A DNA stretch of 64,000 nucleotides from Zonotrichia leucophrys gambelii (lineage: Eukaryota > Chordata > Aves > Passeriformes > Passerellidae): contig NC_088173.1 in the NCBI RefSeq assembly GCF_028769735.1, positions 19,284,038 to 19,348,037 of the forward strand, given 5' to 3'. The notes under the pieces are model-generated. The model was not told the DNA's origin. It saw only the letters and a program-made list of their open reading frames with translations, and ran no database searches. The position numbers and the translations under genes were made by a program. Positions 38,585 to 48,800 of the stretch are shown here, piece by piece. Position 1 is the stretch's first letter; each line of letters opens with the position of its first letter.

Positions 38585-38650
38585 CTGGGCACGGCGGAGC
38601 GGGCAGCTCTCACATAGCCGAGCGCCGGTGTCGCGGGAGGCGGCGGAGCG
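38585..38650 (-). promoter_or_regulatory. PALLD: Candidate alternative first exon (5' UTR) of PALLD
   Basis: On the minus strand a TATA-like sequence at 38678-38682 predicts transcription starting near 38650. About 65 nt of GC-rich sequence then ends in CCCAG|GTAAGAC, a strong donor with the last exon base at 38585. The predicted exon contains one ATG (38613-38615) followed at once by TGA, so it has no coding capacity and would be a 5' UTR. Splicing it to the acceptor at 10656 would make the internal palladin Met the next AUG. The strand and the roughly 28 kb distance fit an internal palladin promoter. The start site is a guess from TATA spacing, and no transcript evidence is available. Confidence 0.55.
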
Positions 38651-38674
38651 GAGCGGCGCCCGCAGGTACCCGGG

Positions 38675-38684
38675 GCTATATAGG
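38675..38684 (-). promoter_or_regulatory. TATA box overlapping a CArG-like site
   Basis: Minus strand CCTATATAGC, flanked by GC-rich sequence, about 90 nt upstream of a strong splice donor. One mismatch to the SRF-binding CArG consensus. Confidence 0.5.
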
Positions 38685-38711
38685 GCGGGCCCGGGGCGCC
38701 GCTCCGCGCCG

Positions 38712-38718
38712 TGACTCA
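38712..38718. promoter_or_regulatory. AP-1 consensus site
   Basis: Exact TGACTCA, about 30 bp upstream (minus-strand sense) of the TATA-like element in CpG island 1. A seven-base match occurs often by chance; its position in an island gives it some weight. Confidence 0.4.
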
Positions 38719-38939
38719 CCGAGAGCCGCCGCCGCCGGCGCGTCCCACTCCGCCGCTTCACGTTAAGAGTCCCGGGCCGCCGCGGGCGCCCCGAGGCGTG
38801 CGGAGGGAGGCGGAACCAGGCTGCCGGGAACGGCAGCGAGACGCGGGCTTCCCGCAGCGAGTCGCCATCGGGATGATTCCACCCGCTGCCGCAGCCCGAG
38901 TCTCAGTTACTCCCTCGGAGCTGCAAGAACTGTGACTCT

Positions 38940-38977
38940 GTGGTACACTGTGGTACACAGTGGACTGTGTGGTACAC
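38940..38977. repeat. Three copies of the 9-mer GTGGTACAC
   Basis: Exact copies at 38940-38948, 38950-38958 and 38969-38977, at the edge of CpG island 1. The middle forms the inverted repeat ACTGTGGTACACAGT. It may be a clustered transcription factor site or a small slippage product. Confidence 0.6.
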
Positions 38978-38979
38978 TT

Positions 38980-41900
38980 TTTGCCAAAAAATGCTCGGGT
39001 CCCCGGCTGGAAGCTCACTTTTTTCCTTCCAGGAACATCCACAGCCAGCAGAAAAACTTGAGAAGGCGCTGCGTCAGCCTAGAGAAACATCCCAGGCTCT
39101 TCCATATTGCCATGCACAAAAGAGAATTTACTTTAGGTTTTCTGCGAGGCAAAAGTTTCCACGATTGCCACATCATCTTCCTCCGCATGACAGAGCGGGT
39201 GGGATGGCTACACGTTTAATGTACAACTGCAGAAGCGATGTCTCAAGTCGTTCTTCTAAGTCCTTTAACACTTCTGTGTTCTTTTAAATTAACTTTAAAT
39301 TAACTGATGCCACTATTCATCACTACCAAGACCCCAAGTGTTCAGATTAAACTGAATTTAAAACTTTTTTCAGAAAAAAATTATGATATTGCACTGCAGT
39401 CATCTGTTTTACATACAGTCTCCTGTGTGTTCTTCACCTGCCAAAGAGTAGTTGCATCAGTGATCAGATAAAATGGACTATATGATATAAAAATCTAATT
39501 GTTTTGTGATCTAATTATGCAAAACCTTCCAGAGTGTCACTTACTGTAAATGCATTAATTACTACTACATATTCCACTAAGGAATTCATTTGAAGGTAGA
39601 TAATTCTTCCTTTTTCCTCTTTTTTTTTTTCTTATTTTTTCCCACAAGGAGATAGAGTGTCAGATTTCTATTGTTGGTTCATACCCTTCCTACCATAAGC
39701 CACTTGGTCTGGATCCACACAGATTGCCTTCTTACAGGTTACACACCAACATCAGTTTTATAAGCAATCATAGCACATAACTAATGACTAGTAGCATCTA
39801 CTTCAACATCCGCTTAAAACAAGATAGATAATCTCAAAAGATACATCTATAAAATCACTGTTCTCAGTTCCATGCTTAGCCCATGGAGGTGATCAGTGGT
39901 ATCACTTTCATTTACTACCTCACAAGCAGCAAGTAAGTCTATGAACATGCTGCCTTTCAGCTCTGCTCAACATCCTGGACAACAGGCAAAAAATTTCAGG
40001 GCAGGTGAAAGCAAGGGTGATCCTCTTTCTTCTCTGGGCTCCAGTTTCCAATCAGTGTGTACTATAGATCAGCTCTGGATGCCTGGAAATCTGTTTGGTT
40101 TACAAGAACATCACAATAACTCTTTTTTCCCTACTAGTATGAACCTCCAAAATGAGAAGATCTCTACCTGAGAAATTTCATTCCACAGTGGACAATGCAG
40201 AACAAGGTAGGAGTGAAAATTTCTCTGCTTACTCAACCCCTGTCACACCTTTTCACCATTAAGCCCTCTTTAGGACTCAGAACTCACTCCACATCACTCA
40301 GTCCCTCCAGAACACAACAGGAAGAACAGAGGAATGCTGCCAATTAGGAAAAAGGGTGGGGAAAATGAAGCATCTCTCCATTGCTAGAGCAGAGTGGCAT
40401 GCCAGGACCTGGCAGTCAGAAGGCTGGCGCTGCACTAGCACCCTGTTTCCAATTCTGGTACATGACTCTGGGCAAGAAGCATGGCAGCTCATACACATGG
40501 TATTAAGATAGTACAAAGATAAAAGGAGAATCACTCATGGCTGGTCAGGTCTCTCCATGATTTTTGGTAGGTATGCTTGTCAAGAATTTTATCTAAAAAG
40601 CAGAACATAGTTCTGTTGCGGCCTGTAACAGGTGCAGATAATGCAACACACACAGCAACGGGCAGACTGATGTACAGTAGGAAAAGTCAGTGATAGGAAA
40701 ACATTACCTGGACTTCACATCTCTTAACTTCACCTTCTCCTTTGTATTTGATTATAGCAGATTGAGATAATACTACATCAAAGACATGCATTAGGTTCTC
40801 CAACATGTCTTCTGTCACAACCCTTAAAATTTTTGCACGTAGGAATTTTCTGTCTATGTGTGCATGTGTATGTTCCGTTCATGGGGATGGAAGATGAAAG
40901 CAGAGACAACTTGTGTACAGCAGCTGAGTTCAAGACGCTTGTCTCTGACTCCACAGCATATTTGGGCATGAAAAGTGAAAATGAAGCTCAGCTTACTGGG
41001 AAACAAGCATGAGGCACATTGCAAGATAAAGATCCAAAGAGAAAAGAAGCAAAACCATATGCTTAACTTAATATGATCTGTGATTCTTTCTTGTAAACAA
41101 CTTTGCCTATAATTCCAGTTCCAGGAACATTTGTTTCTGGTTTAAGGAGTTTCCAACTATATCAACAGCTTGACTAGCAAACCAAAATGAGGGAAAATAA
41201 TTCACACATAAAAAGACAATTGCCTACAATTCCAATTAAGTCCTAATATTTAAGAAAATAATTAAAACATAATTATAATGATAACAAACAGCTTTTGGAA
41301 AAATGAAGAAGCCCAACAAGTAATTTCTGTGGGCCAGGGAAGATAATGGTACATATCACTAGTAAAGCAGGCAAACAACAAACTGCCTGAAGTTTTCTTG
41401 CTAGTATTCCTTCACATTCTGAGAAGCTTCACAAAATTAAGATTTACTTTTCAAATCACCCCATAAATAAAATGAAATTAGTATTGTTTGAAGTACAAAA
41501 ACTAAAAAGGATGCCTTCAGGAAGAAAAACTGAAAATGCAGGGAGAAAACCTTTAACAAAGTAATCACATCCCAGCAGTGAGTGAAAATAAATGAAAATA
41601 GCTCAATGGACTTCATGACAGTGTCTGTCAAATTCTTAAACTATTACAGAATTTGTAGCATTTAAATGCAATCTTTCTGCCTGCAGTGTATCTTCAGCGA
41701 AGGAAGTGTATTTTAATAGCATACATATATTTTTATAAATAAAAACAACTGCTGTTTTCCAAGTGCTATAATACAAAAACCTACACTTCTGTTTCCTTTC
41801 TTATCCTTGCCTCCTTGACTTTCCCTAATTATAATATATAAAAATTTAGCATTGTAGCTGCTGACTTAACTGAGACATTTAAAGCTATATTGGAGTGCAC

Positions 41901-44700
41901 AATTCTGATCACATTAGTTAAGACCAGAAGTCACAAATTTTTTAAACCAAGACAGGATATTTTGAGAAAAGAAAAAAATCCAACAAATGAAACTTAAACT
42001 TAAAAAATTCTGGTATCTAGGAAGAAGTGATTGAGATTCAAATGGTGCTTTCTAAGGAGGGACACTCATGACATGAGATTTGTTTGGTCTTACAATCTGG
42101 AAATTAATGAGAGGATATAGGCATGCCTGTAAATCAACCCAAATAGTATTCAGCTAGCTACAATGCAGCTTTGCATCATATTACAGTTCCAACATCATTA
42201 AACTCAGATGGAAATGTAAGTAAAGCAGACCCAAAGGACTGACCAGAAGAGGGAATTGAAAGAGTTTACAAGCTTCCAAAGTGATTCACATGCAGCTTAC
42301 TGAATTCAATGATCTATGGAGGACAGTTCAGCAATCTCCTTGCTTTTCCTACATAAGGGAAATGCATCCCATTTACACTAGCTGTGCAAAATGACATGGC
42401 ATGACAACCATTGCAGATTTTAAAATTTTATTTAAGCAAAAAAGAGTATCTCCATAAAACTACATCACCTCCAATACTGTGGGATAAAACTTTGACAGAA
42501 AAGTCAAAGCTTTTCTGCATAGCTTTGAATGTGGATTCCTAAGCCAGAACAGGACACTGATTTTCTTGGAATGTGTGAGAGTTCGAGATTTCTTTAGAAG
42601 GCCAGAATGCAAAATTAGGATTTCCCAAAACGAAAAGTGACTGACTCTGAAATGGTAGTTACCAAACATGTGCCAGTCCAAAGCATTTAGCACTATTTCA
42701 AGTATTCTGTTCTACCTAACTTCGCTGGTGTTGGCAGACACTGAGGTAGTAACTGTAAATTGCTTTGTCTGGTCCTATTTCTGTTTGGTGAAATTCACAA
42801 TGTCTGAACTGGAACTATCAAGCTATTTGTGGCTTTTGTTGTTCTTAGCACTTCTGGAAAATAAAAGATCACATGTTTGTTGCAAGAAAGAATATTTAGG
42901 CAAACATTTCCCATCACTTTCAACTCTGCAAATACACACTATTAAAGTCATGTGCCTTGCAAAAAGGAAAACACAACCAGGGTCAACACTTGATAGCAAA
43001 TCATACCGCAGTCTCTGATCTAGGAAAACAGGATTCAACAACAATGACAACAAGAATTTCATCCAAACTTCTAACAGTACAAACAGAAAACAAAAATTAG
43101 AAGTTTCTATTACTGAGTCAATTTTCATAAGGCAGTAGTTACCATTTTTGTGGAAATACACCTATGCTCGCATTTGTGCATACATACATGGTGACAAAGT
43201 GACTCACACTCAAGTCTTCTTTGTTATACCACTATTTCACCTTTCAGACTAAAATAGCAAAGGTCCTCAGGGTAAAAAAAAAATAAATTATATTGATCAG
43301 ACTTCTTGTGCAACCCCTATGACAGCACAGAGGAAAATTGTGGGTCTACTATGTAGGCACTTTCTAATAAGGAACTGGAACAGTGATGGTTGAACAACAA
43401 GCATATGGAGAAGTCAGCCATCCCAATGACTTCCTTAAATTCCTAGATACTTCAGTACCCACATGATTGGTCTGTTTTATCCATGAGTAATCGATGAGAT
43501 TTCCTGGCCTTCAGAACTACTGATACTGTGTGAGAGCCCTGGAAATTAAATATAACAGAATATAACCTAGAAAAAAAACCCCATTCACTGCTCAGGCTTT
43601 ACTTCATAGTAAAGCTAACATAACACTTTTCAGCTATGATACTGACTCTCATTTTTACAAGCATTGCCATGGATTCATGAGAGGTCTATCTGCCCTTCAG
43701 ATGCTAAAATTGTTAGAAGGCTTAAAAAAGTCACAGAGGATCACAGCAGTTTGAATGTCACCTGTAAGTCCTTTCCAGTTCTGAACTCAAATCTCAACAG
43801 TACATTCCCTTCTTTAATGGTCCCAATATGGCAATAGTGAGCGTGTTGTATCTTTCAATTAGCTACACTTCAGTAACTTACAGCTGCTGTAATTGTAAGG
43901 CCTGTCAGGAAAGATAAAGAAGCTGTTTCTTCTGAGCCAGGCTTCCCTACAGTATTTAAAATGTTTTTCAGTAGCTGCTTATGAGCTGATCTTGTCACAA
44001 ATTCAAGATCAAGGCATAACTTACTTCCTTTCATCAGGATGTCAGGCTCACAGTGCATGTAATTGTTTCCTATAAAGGCTGTGACTTTAGGACACATTCT
44101 GTTGCTTACATTTTCAAACCAGAGCAAAGCAGACCAGTATGTTAAATGTTACTGCTGAAGTTTGTGCCCACAGCTATTTAGTTTTCTCTATTCTAGGTTC
44201 CACACACTCAGTAGAGATTATAGCTCTTCCTTCAGAATATTTGTTGTGTGGATTCTTTCTGCTTTGAGTCTGAAGTGAAAAAGTGAATGGTGTTCCATGT
44301 GTTTTTCCACCAGTAATAAGACCTTTTAACTTCAGCCCATATAAGTAGGTAAAACAACATCCCAAGGCACTGGATCACAGGGCATGAATTTTACACCTAT
44401 GTTTAAAGCAGTACCTAACTTGCATTTCTGACATCCCATAACATTTTTCCATATTTTATGTTGTTATGAAGTGCTATTCTATCCGAATTATCAGGACTGT
44501 TTTAGGGTTTTCTAGTACTTATTTTCTTTTTTTCCCTCTTTCTCTACTACTGTTCTTAACTGCAAAGACATATCCGACTCTCAGAGGTGCCTGTGTACCC
44601 TTTCTAGATGAATTTCTAAGTTTTCATTAGAACACTACTGCAGACAAAAACTTATAACATGTTTTTGTAATGCCTAAAATTATCTGCAATGGGACTCTTC
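38980..44700. other. PALLD intron between the two CpG islands
   Basis: AT-rich, no exon or transposon recognised. Confidence 0.65.
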
Positions 44701-44718
44701 TTTCCCCTTGGCAAAGGA

Positions 44719-44725
44719 TGACTCA
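44719..44725. promoter_or_regulatory. AP-1 consensus site near CpG island 2
   Basis: TGACTCA within the palindromic ATGACTCAT (44718-44726), about 120 bp from the island edge. CpG island 1 carries the same core. Confidence 0.35.
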
Positions 44726-44839
44726 TTTATCTTCAGTCTGCTAACCAACGGGGCTGCCAAAGACCCCTCCTTTCCAAACAAAAATCTGTAGAGAGCTTTC
44801 AGAAACATGAGAAAATATGACAAACACAGCTTGAGGCTG

Positions 44840-45300
44840 GCTGAAGATCACAGAAGGGTACGGACAAGCCTCGATCCCCTGCACTCAGCACTCCGCTGGT
44901 AACAGGAGCGAGCAGCTCCCTGCACACAGACTGCTTTCCCCGGCATCTCCCCCTCCGCTCCTATTCTGAAATCCTGCAGCTCCAACTTCCTTATTTGGTT
45001 GCCGGGACTGTTCTTTGTCTGGCTGAGCCCCCCGGGCCGCGCCGCCCCCGGCTGGGCCCGGCCCGGCTCCAGCGGCCACCCCGCCCGGGCCCCGGGCGAG
45101 CCGCGGCCATGCCCATGTAAGGAGCAGCTCCGGGGCCGGCGGGCCGCGCTCCGGCCGGGGCTCCCTCCGTCCGCCCGGCCCCGGGCAGCCCCGGCTCCCA
45201 CCGAGGCAGCGCGGCCGCCGCTCCCCGAGCCGCCCCGGCTGCGTCTGCAAGCCGCTGGCAGCGAGACAAAGGAGAATGAAGCGATGAAGTTCCAGTGTAA
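44840..45300. promoter_or_regulatory. CpG island 2 (promoter or enhancer candidate)
   Basis: About 450 bp of GC- and CpG-rich sequence, densest at 45020-45250, in an AT-rich intron about 6 kb from CpG island 1. It has several Sp1-like GC boxes and a perfect CArG box at its edge. No convincing splice donor was found on the minus strand inside it; CAT|GTAAGG on the plus strand near 45115 is a moderate donor. It could be another palladin promoter, an SRF-dependent enhancer, or the promoter of an antisense noncoding transcript. The reading frames across it are compositional and match nothing I recognise. Confidence 0.6.
44989..44998. promoter_or_regulatory. Perfect CArG box (SRF site)
   Basis: CCTTATTTGG on the plus strand (CCAAATAAGG on the minus) fits CC(A/T)6GG exactly and lies at the edge of CpG island 2. 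CArG boxes drive smooth-muscle and immediate-early genes through SRF with myocardin/MRTF. Palladin is itself an actin-cytoskeleton gene, so the site is biologically plausible. Confidence 0.55.
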
Positions 45301-45780
45301 AACTCAGAGATTCCTGTCGTGTTTTCCATTGTTCTTTAGAACAGGTTACAGCGTGTCCTGCGGGGATTTCACTGGTGCTTTCTGCAGAGAAAAGGAACCC
45401 CTCAACACAGCTACCTACCTTTTAAAAAGTTACTATTCTGTCATGCTACGTGAAGAAACAAAGCAAGACTAGCTTTACTCTCAAATATCCCGAAACTTTT
45501 CAAAGTAGGGCTTATGAAGAGGAGCTAACCTGCAGGAAGAGAGTGAAATGTGCTAGGGGAACGCTCCCTACTGCTGCTACTGTTGCTTGATACTCAGTTT
45601 TAGTAGCACTTCAGGTACTTCGTGAGAAAGAACTGACAGTCAAACTGTACATGTCTATATAAGAGCCTCAGCAAGCGAGGAATAAAAAACAAAACCCCAA
45701 CCAAAACTCAGACCTGCTGGTCACTGTAATTTTTGTTCACATCTTTTAGATTTAGTATTTTTTAGTAGATTTATGTGATA

Positions 45781-45783
<3 letters not shown>

Positions 45784-45816
<33 letters not shown>
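45784..45816. repeat. 33-nt uninterrupted T tract
   Basis: 33 consecutive T bases. It could be the A tail of a minus-strand retroposed sequence, but no recognisable body lies beyond it (45817 onward), so plain homopolymer expansion is as likely. Confidence 0.95.
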
Positions 45817-45821
<5 letters not shown>

Positions 45822-48800
45822 AAGATCAAGGAATGCTGTAGGAACTGATTTCTTTCTTTAAATTTAAATGAGAAAATGACAACAGTCAGGAGAATATATA
45901 CTGAATATGTCCACACTGACAGCTGAGACAAAAGTTGATCCACAGAGATCTGGTTATCTGACTAAGGAGCTTATTGAGCTGTTACACCTTAAAAGGAAAA
46001 CCCTTAACAAAGCAGTGATTTAAAATAAGTAAAAGTGTTCTGAAACAGTCCTTTCATGCAGTGTGACAAGAAACAACATTTTGAAAAAAATCAAAGAAGA
46101 AGGTATAGCTAAATGTCAAACTTTCTAATTCTGTCTTGGAATCTGGAGGCATTTCTGTATTTCTCAATATGGTTCCCTAGTATTAAGTTATGAAAACAAG
46201 TCCTTAAATAATGCTAAAACTCCTTCCATTGTTGCAAGCTCCCATGGATGTTGGTTGAAGCTGAAAACAAGTAGTAAACTGGAACAGAGAGCACTGCTTT
46301 AAGTCACTGATGTACAGGGTAATAGTGATCGCTCCTGGACACAAGGCCTGAAAAAAATAATTACAGGGAATATAAAGGTGCATTTATAACCACCTTCCTG
46401 TAAGACTCCAGCTGCACTCAAGTCAGTTGTACTTTCAGTTCAACAGAAAACTGACTGGTATTTTTATACCACATTCTTGCCCTCAACAGAGGCCTGAGTA
46501 AGTTTGTTTACTTGTGAGAAACTCTCAAACTAGAAAAACATAAGGAAACAGCTTAATAAAATGACAGAATAAATATATTGATAACATCATAATTACATTA
46601 CATATTTAAACGTAATGCTAAAAATCACCTCAGAAAACAAACAAACAAACCAAACTATTTCAGCAAAATAAGAAACATATAGGAACAATTTAGGAGAATT
46701 TATGCCCAGAAAGATTAGGTTTCAAGTAGTCTGTTTCAAGATTGATGTAAATAAAACATTCCTAACTGACAAAGAAAATGCTAAAATAAAAATCCAAAAT
46801 ACAGAAATATTTTAAGAATAAATTAAACTAAGGTCACAAAGATATAGCATTGTCAAATAGTAATTTAAAACAAAATGTTGTATCTTACGGGGCTCATCCT
46901 TTCTACTGTTAAAGGCTGCAGAAGTACCAGTTTATTTCAGAGCTACTCCATCATCTTCAGCAGGTGTTCAGGCTACTGACAAATAACTCACTGCTGATTC
47001 TGCAAGCAATTTACTGTCCAGGCCCTGTCATCTGACATCAGTTCATCTGAATGGAACAAATGACACCACAAGAGACGCGGTCAGGGTAGGAGGACATATC
47101 CTTTGACCTTTGATGTGCTGTTCTACATTTGCTCTTCTTCTGTCTCTGCTGCAACAGAAACTGGCAATGCTCTCAAGAAAGCAATCTAAAAATCCAAGAT
47201 AAATGCATATGAAAGCTTAAGTTTCTACCCTTGCAGAAAGGGTGACCTTCCTGAGGTCTGGAAGTTACAACCAAACTGACTTTCAGTGAAAGTTCTAGTC
47301 CTCTGTCTGGTGAAACAGGTTTCTAAGAACAGGTTTTGTTTCTCTAAATACTGCAGATGGCTAAATTGCTGCCATTGACCCCAGTGGCAATCTTTAATGT
47401 GCAAGTTTATCTCCATGCAAGTAGAGCATATCTGCTCCCTGAGCCATCTTCTCCTTTCAGTACCTGCCAGTTTGTGCTTCCTTCACTGGGGGTTCCCCCA
47501 GTGAACCCCCTCACTCCAGCTACTCCACAGCTCACAAGAAATCCACAGGTGCAACTAGACTGAGCCATAGCAGCCTCTTTCTCAGGGGTTTGAAGCACTG
47601 TCCTCCGAGAACCACACCATATCCTGTCTCCACTTCTGCCAGAGGGTGCCCTCATGCTGTCCAGCCCCTCATCCATGTTATGGCATTTTCACGTGGTACA
47701 AAACTAGAAGGCTCTGCATGAGCAGTGGAACAGAAATGTGCTATAAAAGATCACATCATTAACCCAACAGACTTGAGTAGTTTTATCATCTGAATATGAA
47801 AGTATTCAGCACCAGTGCACAACCACTCACCAAAGTTAGAGTACTGGCAGCAACTGTTTCAACCTGCTGCCTGGAAACACTGAATTCAAAAATTACAAAA
47901 TCTTTACTATTGTTAAAGGAAATATGAAAACGATGAAAAAAAGTCAGCATTTTATCAGTAAATTAAAACTGATTTTCTGTGCTAGTGTTGAGCTTTGTAA
48001 TAAAAACTACTGGCATTGTAGCATAAGCACTAAAACATTTAGTGATATTGTAAAACATATTCAATAACACAAAGTCATATTTCTCAGACAAAACATCTTA
48101 TAATATTCTGAATGTATAGGTACCCATATTGATAACACATTTCAATACAGATCTTCAAAAATTTCCCTGCCAAATTATGAGTCTGTGCATTGACTTAACT
48201 GATAAAACAGGCCCACTGTACACTAGCCAGTTTGTTCATTAGCACAACTGTCCAACAAGAATTACTACACATCAGTTTATAGTTTCAACTGAATTATAAT
48301 TTAATCTTAATGTATGCTTTTGTGATTATAGACCCATGGAAGGAACATTAATTATATAAGAAACCCATATCAAAATAATGTTGTCAGAATTTTCAATGTG
48401 GAAGTACTAAAACTTATGCTGGGAGAGACCTGTATGAAAGCTACTCTGAAATGTAAGGTAGTTATGAGTGGTCAAAAGTCATGCATTAAGTTATATTTAG
48501 AGCAGCAGTGAAGGACAATGCACATGTCTGAGAGAGCTGGAAACAAAGTCTTGGGAAGAGGAAGCACTATTCTCCATATGCATAGCTGGCAAACCCCATG
48601 GCATTTAGATATGGAAAAAATTTACCAACATGTTTTCATCAAAACACAGGATAGCAGCAGAAACAGCTGTCAACTGCAAGTAGATGACCATTTTTCAGTC
48701 TGGTTTTACAAAGAAATGTGTAATGAATGACCTTGTTACAGGATAACTAGTGATATCTGCAAGTGGTAAATAGTAAATAAGCACAGACTGCTGTGAGGAC

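Larger units (their letters stand above)
38440..38900. promoter_or_regulatory. CpG island 1 (internal PALLD promoter candidate)
   Basis: A sharp switch from AT-rich intron to dense CG dinucleotides, highest at about 38580-38880. The minus-strand order is an AP-1 consensus TGACTCA (38712-38718), a GC box GGGCGGG on the plus strand (38683-38689), CCTATATAGC (38684-38675), then the candidate first exon. CCTATATAGC differs by one base from the CArG consensus CC(A/T)6GG and also serves as a TATA box. CpG-rich DNA within an intron usually marks an alternative promoter. A divergent plus-strand transcript is equally possible, because CTATATAG is palindromic. Confidence 0.7.

Noticed and set aside
38549..39042. 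Arg/Ser-rich frames over CpG island 1
   Set aside because: Compositional shadows; the minus-strand frame runs straight across the predicted TATA box and splice donor.
44848..45472. Open frames of 112-157 codons on both strands over CpG island 2
   Set aside because: All six frames are open because GC-rich DNA lacks stops; the products are Ala/Gly/Pro/Arg-rich with no domain.
45656..45663. TATATAAG on the plus strand as a promoter
   Set aside because: A good TATA match, but AT-rich introns yield many; no initiator, donor or reading frame in proper order was found downstream.
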